A DNA stretch of 64,000 nucleotides from Phormidium tenue FACHB-1050 (GCF_014696925.1 NZ_JACJQY010000003.1:1-64000), one strand, 5' to 3'. Positions 8,861 through 17,175 are shown, counted from the stretch's first letter. Numbers and translations are program-made. The notes: generated by a model not told the origin, from the letters alone.

Positions 8861-8932
8861 GCCGATGTAGCACAGGGGTAGTGCAGCTGATTCGTAATCA
8901 GCAGGCCGTGAGTTCAAATCTCATCATCGGCT
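8861..8932 (+). tRNA. tRNA-Thr (anticodon CGT)
   Basis: A 72-nucleotide cloverleaf. The acceptor GCCGATG pairs with CATCGGC and the D-stem GCAC with GTGC. The anticodon stem GCTGA/TCAGC encloses loop TTCGTAA with anticodon CGT (reads ACG, threonine). The T-stem is GTGAG/CTCAT with loop TTCAAAT, and the discriminator base is T. CCA is not encoded. A strong hairpin follows at 8942. Confidence 0.95.
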
Positions 8933-8941
8933 TATTTTAAT

Positions 8942-8992
8942 TTTTCACAACTCAAAAAGCCTTGCATTGCAAGGCTTTTTGAGTTGTGAAAA
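8942..8992 (+). terminator. Terminator after tRNA-Thr
   Basis: A near-perfect palindrome (TTTTCACAACTCAAAAAGCC and its complement) begins ten bases after the tRNA end. Bases 8961-8973 form the apex. Both flanks are A/T runs. Confidence 0.75.
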
Positions 8993-9096
8993 CAAATCCG
9001 ATTGCTATCTGTAAAACAAGTTTTTGCAGATGCTCAAATGTCATACTCATCGTTTCCTCTGCGGGAGAGGGGGATGCTTGCCCCCTCAGTTTTTAG

Positions 9097-9552
9097 TTAG
9101 AACGGAATATCGTCATAATCGGGAGCATCAATTGCAGGTGTTGCCACAGGAACATAGGTTGGTGTTGCCGTCGGTACAGAGGCGCTAGATGGAGTGGCTC
9201 TAACATTGCGTATAGTTGTAGGAGCTACATCTGTAACACCTCCAGTACTGCCAGCACCAAAACTATGGACACGCTGAGCAATCAATTCAGTCCGTTTTTC
9301 TTTATAAGTACCGCGATCAACCGTATCCAGACGTAGACGACCTTCAACTACAACTTGGTCGCCTTTGTGATACTTTTCTACCATTTCATCCGCCAAGTTA
9401 TTCCAACCCACAACCTTGATACGATAAGGGGCTTCCTCGGAGCGTCCACCTGCAAACTGGACGAGAAATGAAGCGATCGAGCTTTGATTGTCAGGAGTAC
9501 GGCGTAGCTCAGGATCGGTCAGCACTTCGGCCATTAAGACAATAGAGTTCAT
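9097..9552 (-). CDS. ssb: Single-stranded DNA-binding protein
   Basis: 151 residues. An OB-fold runs from about residue 1 to 105 (MNSIVLMAEVLTDPELRRTP, VVGWNNLADEMVEKYHKGDQVVVEGRL). A Gly/Thr/Pro/Ala-rich flexible linker follows, then the acidic protein-interaction tip DYDDIPF, equivalent to the DDDIPF tail of E. coli SSB. The first residues MNSIVLMAEVL match other cyanobacterial SSBs, supporting ATG 9552. It coats single-stranded DNA and recruits repair and replication partners. It stands alone, with hairpin 9631-9683 upstream. Confidence 0.93.
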   Translation of the reverse strand: MNSIVLMAEVLTDPELRRTPDNQSSIASFLVQFAGGRSEEAPYRIKVVGWNNLADEMVEKYHKGDQVVVEGRLRLDTVDRGTYKEKRTELIAQRVHSFGAGSTGGVTDVAPTTIRNVRATPSSASVPTATPTYVPVATPAIDAPDYDDIPF

Positions 9553-9630
9553 AGGGTTTTATCAAAAGCTTATGGCTTATTTTTTATTAATCACCATAAT
9601 ATCGCGATCGCTAAGGATCGCAAATTAAAT

Positions 9631-9683
9631 AAAACCCAAAACTATTGTGGCGGACTTTGCCCTCCATAATAGTTTTGGGTTTT
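9631..9683. repeat. Palindrome upstream of ssb
   Basis: AAAACCCAAAACTATTGTGG pairs with the complementary CCATAATAGTTTTGGGTTTT, with one mismatched position and an irregular apex. It shares the AAAACCCA/TGGGTTTT ends with family A hairpins. The rest of 9553-9847 shows only HIP1 sites and A/T-rich sequence. Confidence 0.65.
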
Positions 9684-9847
9684 GAATGGTTCAAGTTATT
9701 TAAGTGGCGATCGCTTAGTGATCATCCAAACTTCTGATAGCCCTAGCCGAATTTTAGGCAAAATCTTGATTTCAATAGTCTCATCAGCATGTATACTTTT
9801 GCTGATTATTAAGCTGCTATGCTGCTATTAGGATTAGTCACGCACAT

Positions 9848-10450
9848 ATGCTGACCATCAATGCAATCATCATCAGTACTATCATTCTCGATGTTGGGAT
9901 TCAGTCCGTGATTATCGACAGAATATTTCGAGCAAAACAAAGTAATAGGCGGCGGGAAGAAGTGGAAGAAGAAAATCTTACTCGCTACGAGTCCAACACA
10001 TCTAGCGATCAGCCCAAAGGCTGGGAATTTAAAATCCTGCGTACTAGTAGCGGTGGTTTCCGCAGTCGTAAAGTTTTAAACAAAGTTTGTGCTGAAGAGT
10101 CTCAAGCAGGATGGATTTTATTAGAAAAGCTTGACGATCATCGATTACGGTTTCGTCGTCCCATCACTGCACGCGATCGCGATAATCAGTGCAAAATCGA
10201 TCCCTACCGCACTCGCTATGGCATTGCCGAGATCGTAGAGACTTGGACAACGATTATTGTGTTACTAGCAATTATGAGCGGTGCAGCAGTTTTAGGCTTT
10301 GCAGCAATGAATCGCTTTTTTGGTGATTGGCAAACTCGCTCTGTGCAAAGCGCTCCTCGATCTGGGGACAACAACAATGTTATCCGTCAGCCGCCTAGTC
10401 CTATTGCCAAGCCAACTACAGCCCCACAACCCGCTCCTCCTGCACAATAG
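9848..10450 (+). CDS. Membrane protein of unknown function
   Basis: 200 residues, not recognised as a named family. Order of parts: a hydrophobic N-terminal helix (LTINAIIISTIILDVGIQSVII), a charged linker (RRREEVEEENLTR), a compact domain around residues 55-120 (GWEFKILRTSSGGFRSRKVL, then GWILLEKLDDHRLRFRRP), one strong transmembrane helix (TTIIVLLAIMSGAAVLGFAA), and a Pro/Ala-rich tail. The central 'GWEFKI...GWILLEK.D..RLRF.RP' pattern recurs in cyanobacterial hypothetical proteins. Likely an integral membrane protein with the small domain in the cytosol. An irregular hairpin follows the stop at 10449-10472. Confidence 0.65.
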   Translation: MLTINAIIISTIILDVGIQSVIIDRIFRAKQSNRRREEVEEENLTRYESNTSSDQPKGWEFKILRTSSGGFRSRKVLNKVCAEESQAGWILLEKLDDHRLRFRRPITARDRDNQCKIDPYRTRYGIAEIVETWTTIIVLLAIMSGAAVLGFAAMNRFFGDWQTRSVQSAPRSGDNNNVIRQPPSPIAKPTTAPQPAPPAQ

Positions 10451-10563
10451 TAGCGATGCTTCGCGCCGCTACTCGTCTTCTGGTTTTTAAGTCAGCGCAA
10501 AGCGCTGTAGCTCTGTCATTTTGTGTTTTGGGATATAGCAATGTAAGTTTTACTTAGGACATT

Positions 10564-10616
10564 AAACCCAAAAGATGAGTGGCGGCGCGAAGCGCCGCCA
10601 CTCATCTTTTGGGTTT
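10564..10616. repeat. Family A hairpin core with GCGAAGC apex
   Basis: Perfect 25-base arms starting AAACCCAAAAGATGAGTGGC enclose GAA, so the apex reads GCGC-GAA-GCGC. The flanks AGGACATTAAACCC and GGGTTTTGATTTTTGTCC match the sub-terminal parts of complete family A copies. The outer ends (TATAGCAATG near 10535 and the right side merging into family B at 10640) are diverged. The gap 10451-10786 is filled by this element plus the family B copy. Confidence 0.85.
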
Positions 10617-10639
10617 TGATTTTTGTCCGAGCTATCTCT

Positions 10640-10744
10640 TATACCAAAACACAAAATGGCGTAGCCATTTTGTGTTTTTAAAACCCTTACTGGGTTTGGT
10701 TTTCGATTCACAAAAGTGTTGCCACACTTTCGTGAATTGGTATT
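10640..10744 (+). mobile_element. Family B element, 105 bp reference copy
   Basis: Starts TATACCAAAACAC and ends GTGAATTGGTATT, giving imperfect inverted ends. Inside are a first hairpin around GGCGTAGCC (CACAAAATGGCGTAGCCATT), then TTAAAACCCTTACTGGGTTTG, then a second hairpin around GTGTTGCCACAC. Nearly identical copies lie at 14369 (inverted) and 15796, and an interrupted one at 61499. It is non-coding and MITE-like. Confidence 0.8.
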
Positions 10745-10786
10745 ACATTGCTATAACAGCTAATCTTTTTTATTCAGGAGAAATTT

Positions 10787-11791
10787 ATGAAAGCAATTTT
10801 GATGACCGCAGCAGGTGATCCTAATGTGCTGAAACTTGGGGATGTACCAGAACCAACTATTCAGGCTCCAACCGAGATGTTGGTAAGACTCAAAGCCGCA
10901 GGGATCAATCCGATAGACACTAAACTACGTAGTCGTGGCACATTTCAGCCCGATCGCCTACCATCAATCCTAGGTTGCGATGGGGCAGGTATCGTGGAAG
11001 AGATCGGGGCAGAGGTCACTAAATTTAAAGTGGGCGACCAAGTTTATTTTTGTAACGGTGGTCTTGGGTTTCATCAGGGCAACTATGCTGAACTAACCAC
11101 GATTGACGAAAAATTCGCCGCCCATAAACCAAAATCCCTCAGTTTTGAAGAAGCTGCCGCCGCTCCATTGGTACTAATCACAGCTTGGGAAGCTCTGTAT
11201 GATCGTGGAAATTTGCAACCATTATCAACCAATCACAATGTCTTAATCCATGCAGGTGCAGGCGGTGTTGGACATGTTGCCATTCAACTAGCCAAGCTCA
11301 GAGGCGCAAATGTTTGTACTACTGTTGGCTCCGAAGCTAAGGCAAGATTTGTCCGCGATTTGGGTGCGGATTTACCAATAGCCTATAAACAAACTGATTT
11401 TGTAGAATCAGCGATCGCATGGACAAAGGGTGAAGGTGTAGATCTTGCCTTTGATACAGTTGGGGGCAAATTGATCGAAAAAACTTTTCCCGCCGTCAAA
11501 ATCTATGGCGATATCGTCACTATTCTTGAACCACCCACCGATATTAGTTGGAAAGTTGCCCGTACCCGTAATTTACGATTTAGCTTTGAACTGATGCTGA
11601 CCCCGATGTTGCTGGGAAAAGCCAATCTCCAAATTCAACAGGCTAAAATTCTGAGTGAATGTGCAGCATTATTTGACTCAGGCAAACTAAAAATTCATGT
11701 CAGCGATGTGTTTCAGCTTGCGGATACAGCCAAAGCTCATCAATTATTGGAGACTGGCTCCATGACAGGAAAAATTGCGATCGCCATCTAA
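10787..11791 (+). CDS. Zinc-independent alcohol dehydrogenase / quinone oxidoreductase family enzyme
   Basis: 334 residues of the medium-chain dehydrogenase/reductase superfamily. The N-terminal GroES-like domain shows the usual AAGINPIDTKLRSRG and LGCDGAGIVEEIG motifs. The Rossmann fold begins with VLIHAGAGGVGHVAIQLAKL (about residues 147-166), which binds NADPH. The zinc ligands of true alcohol dehydrogenases are absent. The YdbC/Qor-like members reduce quinones or activated enals using NADPH. It starts at ATG 10787 after AGGAGA and ends in a bidirectional terminator facing a CRP-type regulator. Exact substrate unknown. Confidence 0.85.
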   Translation: MKAILMTAAGDPNVLKLGDVPEPTIQAPTEMLVRLKAAGINPIDTKLRSRGTFQPDRLPSILGCDGAGIVEEIGAEVTKFKVGDQVYFCNGGLGFHQGNYAELTTIDEKFAAHKPKSLSFEEAAAAPLVLITAWEALYDRGNLQPLSTNHNVLIHAGAGGVGHVAIQLAKLRGANVCTTVGSEAKARFVRDLGADLPIAYKQTDFVESAIAWTKGEGVDLAFDTVGGKLIEKTFPAVKIYGDIVTILEPPTDISWKVARTRNLRFSFELMLTPMLLGKANLQIQQAKILSECAALFDSGKLKIHVSDVFQLADTAKAHQLLETGSMTGKIAIAI

Positions 11792-11832
11792 AAAATAAAA
11801 AAGGCTTGCAAAGCAAGCCTTTTTTATTTTTT
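11790..11832. terminator. Bidirectional terminator
   Basis: Perfect arms AAAAAATAAAAAAGGCTTGC and complement around AAA, between two convergent genes, with A-run and T-run on opposite flanks. Confidence 0.9.
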
Positions 11833-12514
11833 AGCGAAATGTTGCTAGTTGCAACATTTGTTTTTCGTTAGCAATACTCATGACTTGACGCTTAGGATCG
11901 ATCACAATCCAACCCTTTTCTTTAAGTTTATCTAATACTTTGGAGGTGTCTTCAGGGCTTACCTCTGATAGATCGGCAATATCCTGCACGGGGATATTAA
12001 AAATATCAATACCTACATCGGTTTTACTACCGTAGGTTTCCGCAAGACTCGTCAAAATCGTGGCAATCCGCACCGCAGGAACTTGTTGACGTAACTGAAT
12101 GCGTTGATTGGTTTTGCGTAGTCGTCTCACCATCAACTGCAACATCCGATGATGCAACTGGGGATCTTTAAATAAAAACTGAATAAATTTTTGGGCAGGA
12201 ATACTCAGAACACGCACTGGTGTAAAAGCCACGACATCTGTAGATCGGGGTGACTCATCTAGAATTGCCATTTCCCCAAAAAAGTCGCCATTTCCTAGTA
12301 CGGCGAGGGTGGTCGCATCCTGACTTCGCAAAAATCTAACTTTTAGCCAACCCGAAAGAATGAAATATACAGCATTGCCCCAAGCATCCTCCATTAGTAC
12401 CGCTCGTCCCGAAGGATAGTCACGTTCTACTGCTTCGGCGAGGAGCCATTCCAAAGTTTCGGCGCTAGCAGCATCAAATAGTGGAAATAGCTCTTTGAAG
12501 ATATCCGTTTGCAT
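11831..12514 (-). CDS. Crp/Fnr-family transcriptional regulator
   Basis: 227 residues. An N-terminal cyclic-nucleotide-binding-like beta-roll covers roughly residues 10-120 (FPLFDAASAETLEWLL, VYFILSGWLKVRFLR, NGDFFGEMAILDESPRSTDVVA). The dimer helix and a C-terminal winged helix follow (IPVQDIADLSEVSPEDTSKVLDKLKEKGWI). The GEMAILDESPRS segment resembles the phosphate-binding cassette of cAMP receptors (GE..LL...PR.A), with Ser after Arg. Ligand binding is therefore possible but uncertain. No Fe-S cysteines, so not an oxygen-sensing FNR. Targets unknown. It is convergent to the oxidoreductase and divergent from nothing obvious. Confidence 0.88.
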   Translation of the reverse strand: MQTDIFKELFPLFDAASAETLEWLLAEAVERDYPSGRAVLMEDAWGNAVYFILSGWLKVRFLRSQDATTLAVLGNGDFFGEMAILDESPRSTDVVAFTPVRVLSIPAQKFIQFLFKDPQLHHRMLQLMVRRLRKTNQRIQLRQQVPAVRIATILTSLAETYGSKTDVGIDIFNIPVQDIADLSEVSPEDTSKVLDKLKEKGWIVIDPKRQVMSIANEKQMLQLATFR

Positions 12515-12651
12515 GGGAATTTTTTTAAAGACTTATCTTGTAAGAACCGTAGCGCAAGCACCTTACCTGCAATTAGCTATGCAGACCAAAGAATTTGCGC
12601 TACACATCAAAGGGCAACTGATTCAGAATTCTGGAATACCAGTCAACCAAA

Positions 12652-13437
12652 CTAAGCACCCATCACTTCGTAACCAGCATCTACATAAATAATTTGCCCA
12701 GTTACAGCACTTGATAGATCGCTTCCCAAGAAAGTCGCCACATTGCCAACATCGTCGGGAGTAACTAAACGACGTAAAGGTGCTGTTTCTTCGTAATGAT
12801 GCAACATTTTATGGAAGTCACCGATCGCTGCCGAAGCAAGAGTCCGAATTGGACCAGCAGAAATTGCATTAATCCGAATATTGTCTGGACCCATGTCGGA
12901 GGCGAGGTAGCGCACATTCATTTCCAATGCAGCCTTGGCGATCCCCATGACATTATAGTTAGGGACAACTTTCGCGCCGCCAATATAGGTAAGAGTAATC
13001 ACACTACCACCATCTTTGAGTAGTGGTCTGGCGGCTCGGCATAAATGGATCAGTGAGTAAGCACTCACGTCGAGGGCGAGTTGAAAGCCTGAGCGGGAAA
13101 TATCCGTAAAGTTACCAGATAAATCTTCTTTATTAGCAAATGCTAAACAATGCACCAAAATATCGATCTTGTCCCATTTCTCGGCAACCGAGGCAAACAA
13201 TGAATCTACTTGGGCATCATCCTGAACATTGCAAGGCAACAAGAAATCTGGTGTTAAGGAATCGGTCAACTCAGCAACCTTGCCTTTGTTGCGATCGCGA
13301 TCATCTGGCAAATAAGTAATACCAAGCTTAGCGCCAGCTTGATGTAACTTTTGGGCAATACCCCAAGCGATCGAACGATTGTTGGCAATTCCAGTCACAA
13401 GAGCAGTTTTCCCGCTCAAATCTAACAAACCCGTCAT
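12652..13437 (-). CDS. fabI: Enoyl-[acyl-carrier-protein] reductase (NADH)
   Basis: 261 residues of the divergent short-chain dehydrogenase family. The nucleotide-binding start is TALVTGIANNRSIAWGIA. The catalytic pair is Y161 and K168 in YNVMGIAKAALE, with Y151 matching the second FabI tyrosine. This enzyme makes the last reduction of each fatty-acid elongation cycle in the cytosol and is the triclosan target. plsX and fabH lie far away at 53-55 kb. Length and motifs match cyanobacterial FabI, so assignment is firm. Confidence 0.95.
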   Translation of the reverse strand: MTGLLDLSGKTALVTGIANNRSIAWGIAQKLHQAGAKLGITYLPDDRDRNKGKVAELTDSLTPDFLLPCNVQDDAQVDSLFASVAEKWDKIDILVHCLAFANKEDLSGNFTDISRSGFQLALDVSAYSLIHLCRAARPLLKDGGSVITLTYIGGAKVVPNYNVMGIAKAALEMNVRYLASDMGPDNIRINAISAGPIRTLASAAIGDFHKMLHHYEETAPLRRLVTPDDVGNVATFLGSDLSSAVTGQIIYVDAGYEVMGA

Positions 13438-13497
13438 GTATATTTCCTAACGTGAACGCAGCGTAATTCGTAATTTGTAATTAGAAATAAGCTTACC

Positions 13498-13779
13498 TTA
13501 AAAGCCCATACTCGCGCTTCCTGCTGATGTAATGGAAGCGAGGGCGCGTTGCAAGAAGCTAAGTGCTAGGAAAGCAAGCATAGGTGAAAAATCCATGCCA
13601 CCTAAAGGGGGAATAATCGAGCGAAATAGATTGAGATAGGGATCGGTGATCTGACCGAGGGCAGCAAAGGGCTGATTGTACCAATCAATATTGGGAAACC
13701 AAGTCAACAGAACTCGAATAAAGAGCAAGCCCAAATAGATCGAGATGAATGAACTGACTGTACCAAGAATAACTTCCAT
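13498..13779 (-). CDS. YggT-family membrane protein
   Basis: 93 residues with two hydrophobic segments (ILGTVSSFISIYLGLLFIRVLLTWFP and MLAFLALSFLQRALASI). Between them is the family signature WFPNIDWYNQPFAALGQITDPYL then FRSIIPPLGGMDFSP. YggT/Ycf19 proteins of cyanobacteria and plastids take part in thylakoid or nucleoid organisation and osmotic response; the biochemical role is unsettled. It lies 60 bases behind fabI on the same strand. Confidence 0.9.
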   Translation of the reverse strand: MEVILGTVSSFISIYLGLLFIRVLLTWFPNIDWYNQPFAALGQITDPYLNLFRSIIPPLGGMDFSPMLAFLALSFLQRALASITSAGSASMGF

Positions 13780-13891
13780 AGGAGATTGGTTAGGTTAAAG
13801 AACAATTAGAGTAAATAGCTACCATCATTCTACTGAATGCAACAGAAATAAGGATTTTTATCATTACTATAGGATCTCACAGTCAAATAAA

Positions 13892-13940
13892 GAACCATTT
13901 TTTATAGCACGACGAAACTGCGCTATAAAAAATGGTTTTC
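13892..13940. terminator. Terminator-like hairpin
   Basis: GAACCATTTTTTATAGC-type arm and its complement separate around ACGACGAAACTGC, immediately downstream of the leftward gene ending at 13945. Runs of T follow on the minus strand. Confidence 0.65.
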
Positions 13941-13944
13941 TTTA

Positions 13945-14274
13945 CTAAATCGTAGAACCTTTATCATCAACTGTCATATCTCGTAATGATTCAATTGATG
14001 TTTGCTTGCGACCATTTTTTCCTTCAGCTGTAGCTAGCTCTTGGCTAACTGAGTCGATCGCTGCATTCAGTTGAGCAATTTTCTTTTCGAGATTACGGCG
14101 GGCAAATTCATTAGAAGTCTGAGTCTTATCAATGATGCGATCGCGATCGGATTGCTGATCGACAAGATCATCTTCTGGCTCACTGAGCTTAATCGCTACT
14201 AATGCGCCAACTACGCCACCGACAGCAGCACCGAAGAGAAAGCCTCCCCAAAAATTACCTGAATTATCTGCCAT
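13945..14274 (-). CDS. YtxH-like small membrane-associated protein
   Basis: 109 residues. The N-terminus is glycine-rich and hydrophobic (NFWGGFLFGAAVGGVVGALVAI), as in YtxH/glycine-zipper proteins. A charged helical region with coiled-coil character follows (NEFARRNLEKKIAQLNAAIDSVSQELATAEG). Such proteins are usually anchored to the membrane by the N-terminal helix. No enzyme motif. Function unknown. It starts at ATG 14274 and is followed by its own hairpin. Confidence 0.6.
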   Translation of the reverse strand: MADNSGNFWGGFLFGAAVGGVVGALVAIKLSEPEDDLVDQQSDRDRIIDKTQTSNEFARRNLEKKIAQLNAAIDSVSQELATAEGKNGRKQTSIESLRDMTVDDKGSTI

Positions 14275-14368
14275 AGCTTTGCCTTAACGATCTCAACAAC
14301 ATTGAATAGTGCTTAAGCATTACTTAAACAGTGAGACTTTTGGCACATCATATCATTTTGGTTTACGT

Positions 14369-14472
14369 TATACCAATTCACGAAAGAGTAGCAACACTTT
14401 TGTGGATTGAAAACCAAACCCAGCAAGGGTTTTAAAAACACAAAATGGCAACACTTTTGTGTTTTTGGTATT
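14369..14472 (-). mobile_element. Family B element, inverted copy
   Basis: Reverse complement of the 10640 copy: begins TATACCAATTCACGAAAG and ends TGTTTTTGGTATT. The left hairpin is damaged (CAAAATGGCAACACTTTTG instead of the palindromic core), which looks like a small replacement by the second hairpin's sequence. Confidence 0.75.
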
Positions 14473-14487
14473 AGGGACACGCAGTAA

Positions 14488-14548
14488 AATAAACAACCGA
14501 TTTTCAGGGGTGCGGCTTTGATGCACCCCTGAAAATCGGTTGTTTATT
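14488..14548. repeat. Perfect palindrome
   Basis: Arms AATAAACAACCGATTTTCAG plus GGGTGC with exact complement, central GGCTTTGAT. Lies in the 14275-14660 spacer between the family B copy and the next palindrome. Confidence 0.75.
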
Positions 14549-14556
14549 AAATCGCA

Positions 14557-14629
14557 TAAGTAAATTACCAAAACCCATAAAGTTGCGCCCCGCAGGGGCG
14601 CAACTTTATGGGTTTTGGTAATTTACTTA
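14557..14629. repeat. 73-base perfect palindrome downstream of the DUF928 gene
   Basis: Arms beginning TAAGTAAATTACCAAAACCC run through AGTTGCGCCCC to a GC centre. It shares the outer AAATTACCAAA sequence with the palindrome at 15961, but the inner arm sequence is different. Confidence 0.8.
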
Positions 14630-14660
14630 GCGTTACAGCATAGCAAATATGAAAAATTAG

Positions 14661-15536
14661 CTACAGTGACGGTCTAGAGCCGATTTTAGGCTGTAACAAA
14701 ATAGATGTAGCACTTTTGCTTTCATCTAGTTTAGTGAGAAAGGTGGATAATTTAGTTGGATCTAGCTCTGTAGGCAGGATCAGTTTACCTTGTTCATTTC
14801 TTTTCAGAAAAACTGAGTTGTTGGTTAAACCTGCTTTGACTAAAGCACTACGCTCAGTGAGGGCTACATTATCCTTAGGATTTTTGGATAGCCAATTAGT
14901 ATAAGCATCGAGTGCATCATACCAATATGCATTTTTTGCATAGATTCTTGCTTTTTCTAAATCATTTTTAGCTGCTGCGATCGCCTTTAAAACCACAAGG
15001 TCATCATCTCGACGAATAGAAGCATAAACATCAACTTGTGATGCACCGCCATTGCCTTGCCAACGAATTTGCCAACGTTGTGCTTTTCCTTTGATTAACT
15101 CAGGCGCATTTTCTGGCAATGTGAATTTGTAGAGTCCTGAATCTTCAGCTTTGCCTTCAGCGACAAAGACTGATTTTGCTGCTCTTTCATGACCATCACG
15201 CAAAAAGAAAGTCACTTTAAAGGAGCCTTTACCACTATCAATTTGAGGAACTGTCGTTGATGTGGTTGTTGCAGTATTTTGAGGAGCAATATACCAATAC
15301 AAGGTTGGTCGAGACGCTAAAGTCTTTGCGCCATCTTCAAGTCCCAGAATCGTAATCAGAGGTAAGTCACCCCTAGTTGCGCCACCTGAACTTGCAGATT
15401 TTGGTAATCCCAAGCCATATTGAGCAAGCGCCTCAGACCCCAAAAACGTTGGACTTGCGACAGATGCTATACAAATGGTGCTGAGAGCGATCGCTTTTTT
15501 GATATTGATTTTAATTTGAGTCTTAGTTGAAGTCAT
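14661..15536 (-). CDS. DUF928-domain secreted protein
   Basis: About 291 residues from ATG 15536. This start gives a clean signal peptide: MTSTKTQIKINIKKA, a hydrophobic core, then GSEALAQ. A longer GTG start at 15590 is possible but lies in a tandem repeat. The mature part has the DUF928 pattern LPLITILGLEDGAKTLASRP then TLYWYIAP, a beta-rich region, then LKAIAAAKNDLEKARIYAKN and YDALDAYTNWLSKNP. This is the usual order in cyanobacterial DUF928 proteins, often found near CHASE2 or TPR sensors. Probably periplasmic. Function unknown. Confidence 0.8.
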   Translation of the reverse strand: MTSTKTQIKINIKKAIALSTICIASVASPTFLGSEALAQYGLGLPKSASSGGATRGDLPLITILGLEDGAKTLASRPTLYWYIAPQNTATTTSTTVPQIDSGKGSFKVTFFLRDGHERAAKSVFVAEGKAEDSGLYKFTLPENAPELIKGKAQRWQIRWQGNGGASQVDVYASIRRDDDLVVLKAIAAAKNDLEKARIYAKNAYWYDALDAYTNWLSKNPKDNVALTERSALVKAGLTNNSVFLKRNEQGKLILPTELDPTKLSTFLTKLDESKSATSILLQPKIGSRPSL

Positions 15537-15539
15537 GGT

Positions 15540-15569
15540 TGTAATCATCCCAGTTGTAATCATCCCAGT
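15540..15569. repeat. Short tandem repeat at the DUF928 start
   Basis: Two copies of the 15-base unit CTGGGATGATTACAA (minus strand) lie just upstream of the chosen start. They create extra in-frame Met codons (MTGMITTGMITTMTSTK). They may alter start choice. Confidence 0.5.
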
Positions 15570-15795
15570 CATTTTTACTAGCTTCAGCACAGGACAACAT
15601 CACTTTACCAAAGTTTAATTAAAAGCTTAACTATAGGTTTTAGGTCGAGAAGTTGTGATGACAAGTTCCCTCGAAATAAAAAGTTTATAAATATTTCTAT
15701 TTTGGAAGGAGAAGAGTCGAAAGACACGAATGCTCTTTTCAAATTTATGGTCAAAGGTAAACTGGAAAGTGTGGCGGCTACCAAAATCTGAAATT

Positions 15796-15899
15796 ATACC
15801 AAAACACAAAATGGCGTAGCCATTTTGTGTTTTTAAAACCCTTACTGGGTTTGGTTTTCAATTCACAAAAGTGTTGTCACACTTTCGTGAATTGGTATT
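15796..15899 (+). mobile_element. Family B element, copy nearly identical to 10640
   Basis: TATACCAAAACACAAAATGG through GTGAATTGGTATT. Only a few bases differ from 10640 (TTCAATTCAC for TTCGATTCAC; GTTGTCACAC for GTTGCCACAC). Such closeness suggests recent spread. Confidence 0.8.
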
Positions 15900-15960
15900 A
15901 GATTAGTACTGATCGCCGAATTGATGCGGATAAACTTGCCCAATCGCTTTTCTATAGCGT

Positions 15961-16024
15961 AAATTACCAAACCCTTAAGGTTGCCCCCCCCCGCGGGGGG
16001 GCAACCTTAAGGGTTTGGTAATTT
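15961..16024. repeat. 64-base perfect palindrome with poly-C/poly-G apex
   Basis: Arms AAATTACCAAACCCTTAAGG then TTGCCCCCCC, centre CCGC, exact complement. Flanks TATAGCGT on the left and TTTGCACAGGTACTTATG on the right recall those of the 43444 palindrome (ATTTTTGCACAGAAACTTATG). Confidence 0.8.
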
Positions 16025-16122
16025 ATTTTGCACAGGTACTTATGGTCTTTAGCAGCATTTCTGTAACAGTCTTAAATTTGATGCCAGCAGACAGATTTTC
16101 CATATTTTCCCGAACAATGTCC

Positions 16123-16235
16123 TATAGCAAAAAAAGAGTCTAGTACAAACCAAACCCCAAGAATTGAGTGGCGACGCTTCGCGCCGCCACTCAATTCTTG
16201 GGGTTTATGTCCTACGCATAACTTGCTTAGCTATA
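16123..16235. mobile_element. Family A element, diverged ends
   Basis: Ends TATAGC and GCTATA. The core at 16152-16206 has 26-base arms (AAACCCCAAGAATTGAGTGG...) around TTC with a single mismatch (GCGACGC against GCGCCGC). The right sub-terminal part, TTTATGTCCTA, matches family A copies. Confidence 0.7.
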
Positions 16236-16275
16236 CCATCAGAGAAATGCTCTTTGTAGCGCTTTTCAATCAAGC

Positions 16276-16330
16276 GAGGTACAAAGGCTTGTTTCCCCGC
16301 CTTCGTCGGGGAAACAAGCCTTTGTACCTC
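16276..16330. repeat. Palindrome
   Basis: Arms GAGGTACAAAGGCTTGTTTC plus CCCG with exact complement around CCTTCGT. It sits downstream of the family A copy. A 70-codon open frame across it is an artefact of the palindrome. Confidence 0.7.
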
Positions 16331-17175
16331 ACTAGACTGATAAAAGCTATATACCCTAGATCGTCATTACAAAATGATTCACAAACAAATTACATCAAAT
16401 CAATTTCATGTCATCTAAAAAATTGGCTTTAGGTTGCTGATTTTGATATATGACCTCACCCAGATGAGTGATTGCATTTTGCAGATTTTCCTTAACAATA
16501 AAAGTTAGTAAACTATGCAATCACCTAAATGAAGCATTTGTCACAATTAATCATCAAGCTAATGACTAGAGTTTACTGACCATCTGATTGGAAGTTATGG
16601 ATAAATTTATATAAGTTTCTTAAGCAAAATTAAAGATAACCTGAGGTGATCGCAGGGAATAATTAATAGGGGGTTTCTGTTATGGAACTTTCCGTCTAGT
16701 AAACGTTATTATGGTTAACTCTCAAATTAGGGCTGTTGGGAACCTGTAGTTTATCCTCTGCGTCCTATGTAGCCTAGCAGTCAGTAAAACCAGTAAAGCA
16801 TTTTTGTCAGTTAAGTCAGTCAGGAATTATCACTCTGAACTTGTGTACATTGCTATGACACATTTCAAGTTTAGATATTCAGAGCTTCAATTTTTCTAAA
16901 TCCCCATACCTGAACAATTACTCTCAACAATTGTATTTCTGCATATTTATTAAATCTAAACAAGTAGTTACATACGTAACTTAAATAGTTATTTGATTTC
17001 TAGATTCAGATTTTTAGTTTGTAACCTCTTCTCATCGTTAAGGCAGCCTGATTCCATTAATAACAGTAGTGAACATTCTCTATCCTATGAAAAATCATAA
17101 AATACCCAAAACAATGAGTGTAAATACTTAGTCGAATTCCAGCTAAATCTTTAGAGGGATAGTGATAGCCGTCCT
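16331..17175. other. Long AT-rich spacer upstream of the sigma factor
   Basis: About 850 bases with no frame that looks coding, no tRNA and no recognised riboswitch, 6S RNA or tmRNA. The HIP1 octamer, common elsewhere, is rare here. The stretch is more A/T-rich than its surroundings. It may hold an unrecognised small RNA or a long regulatory leader for the sigma factor gene. Confidence 0.5.

Noticed and set aside
10579-10818. 79-codon frame across 10579-10818
   Set aside because: It runs through the family A and B palindromes and overlaps the oxidoreductase start; composition is that of the repeats.
16223-16432. 69-codon frame after the family A copy
   Set aside because: It reads both arms of the palindrome 16276-16330 and has no ribosome site or family match.
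16658-16820. Possible tmRNA or 6S RNA upstream of the sigma factor
   Set aside because: The GGG-rich segments do not match the conserved ends of cyanobacterial tmRNA, and no convincing 6S-like rod could be folded by eye.
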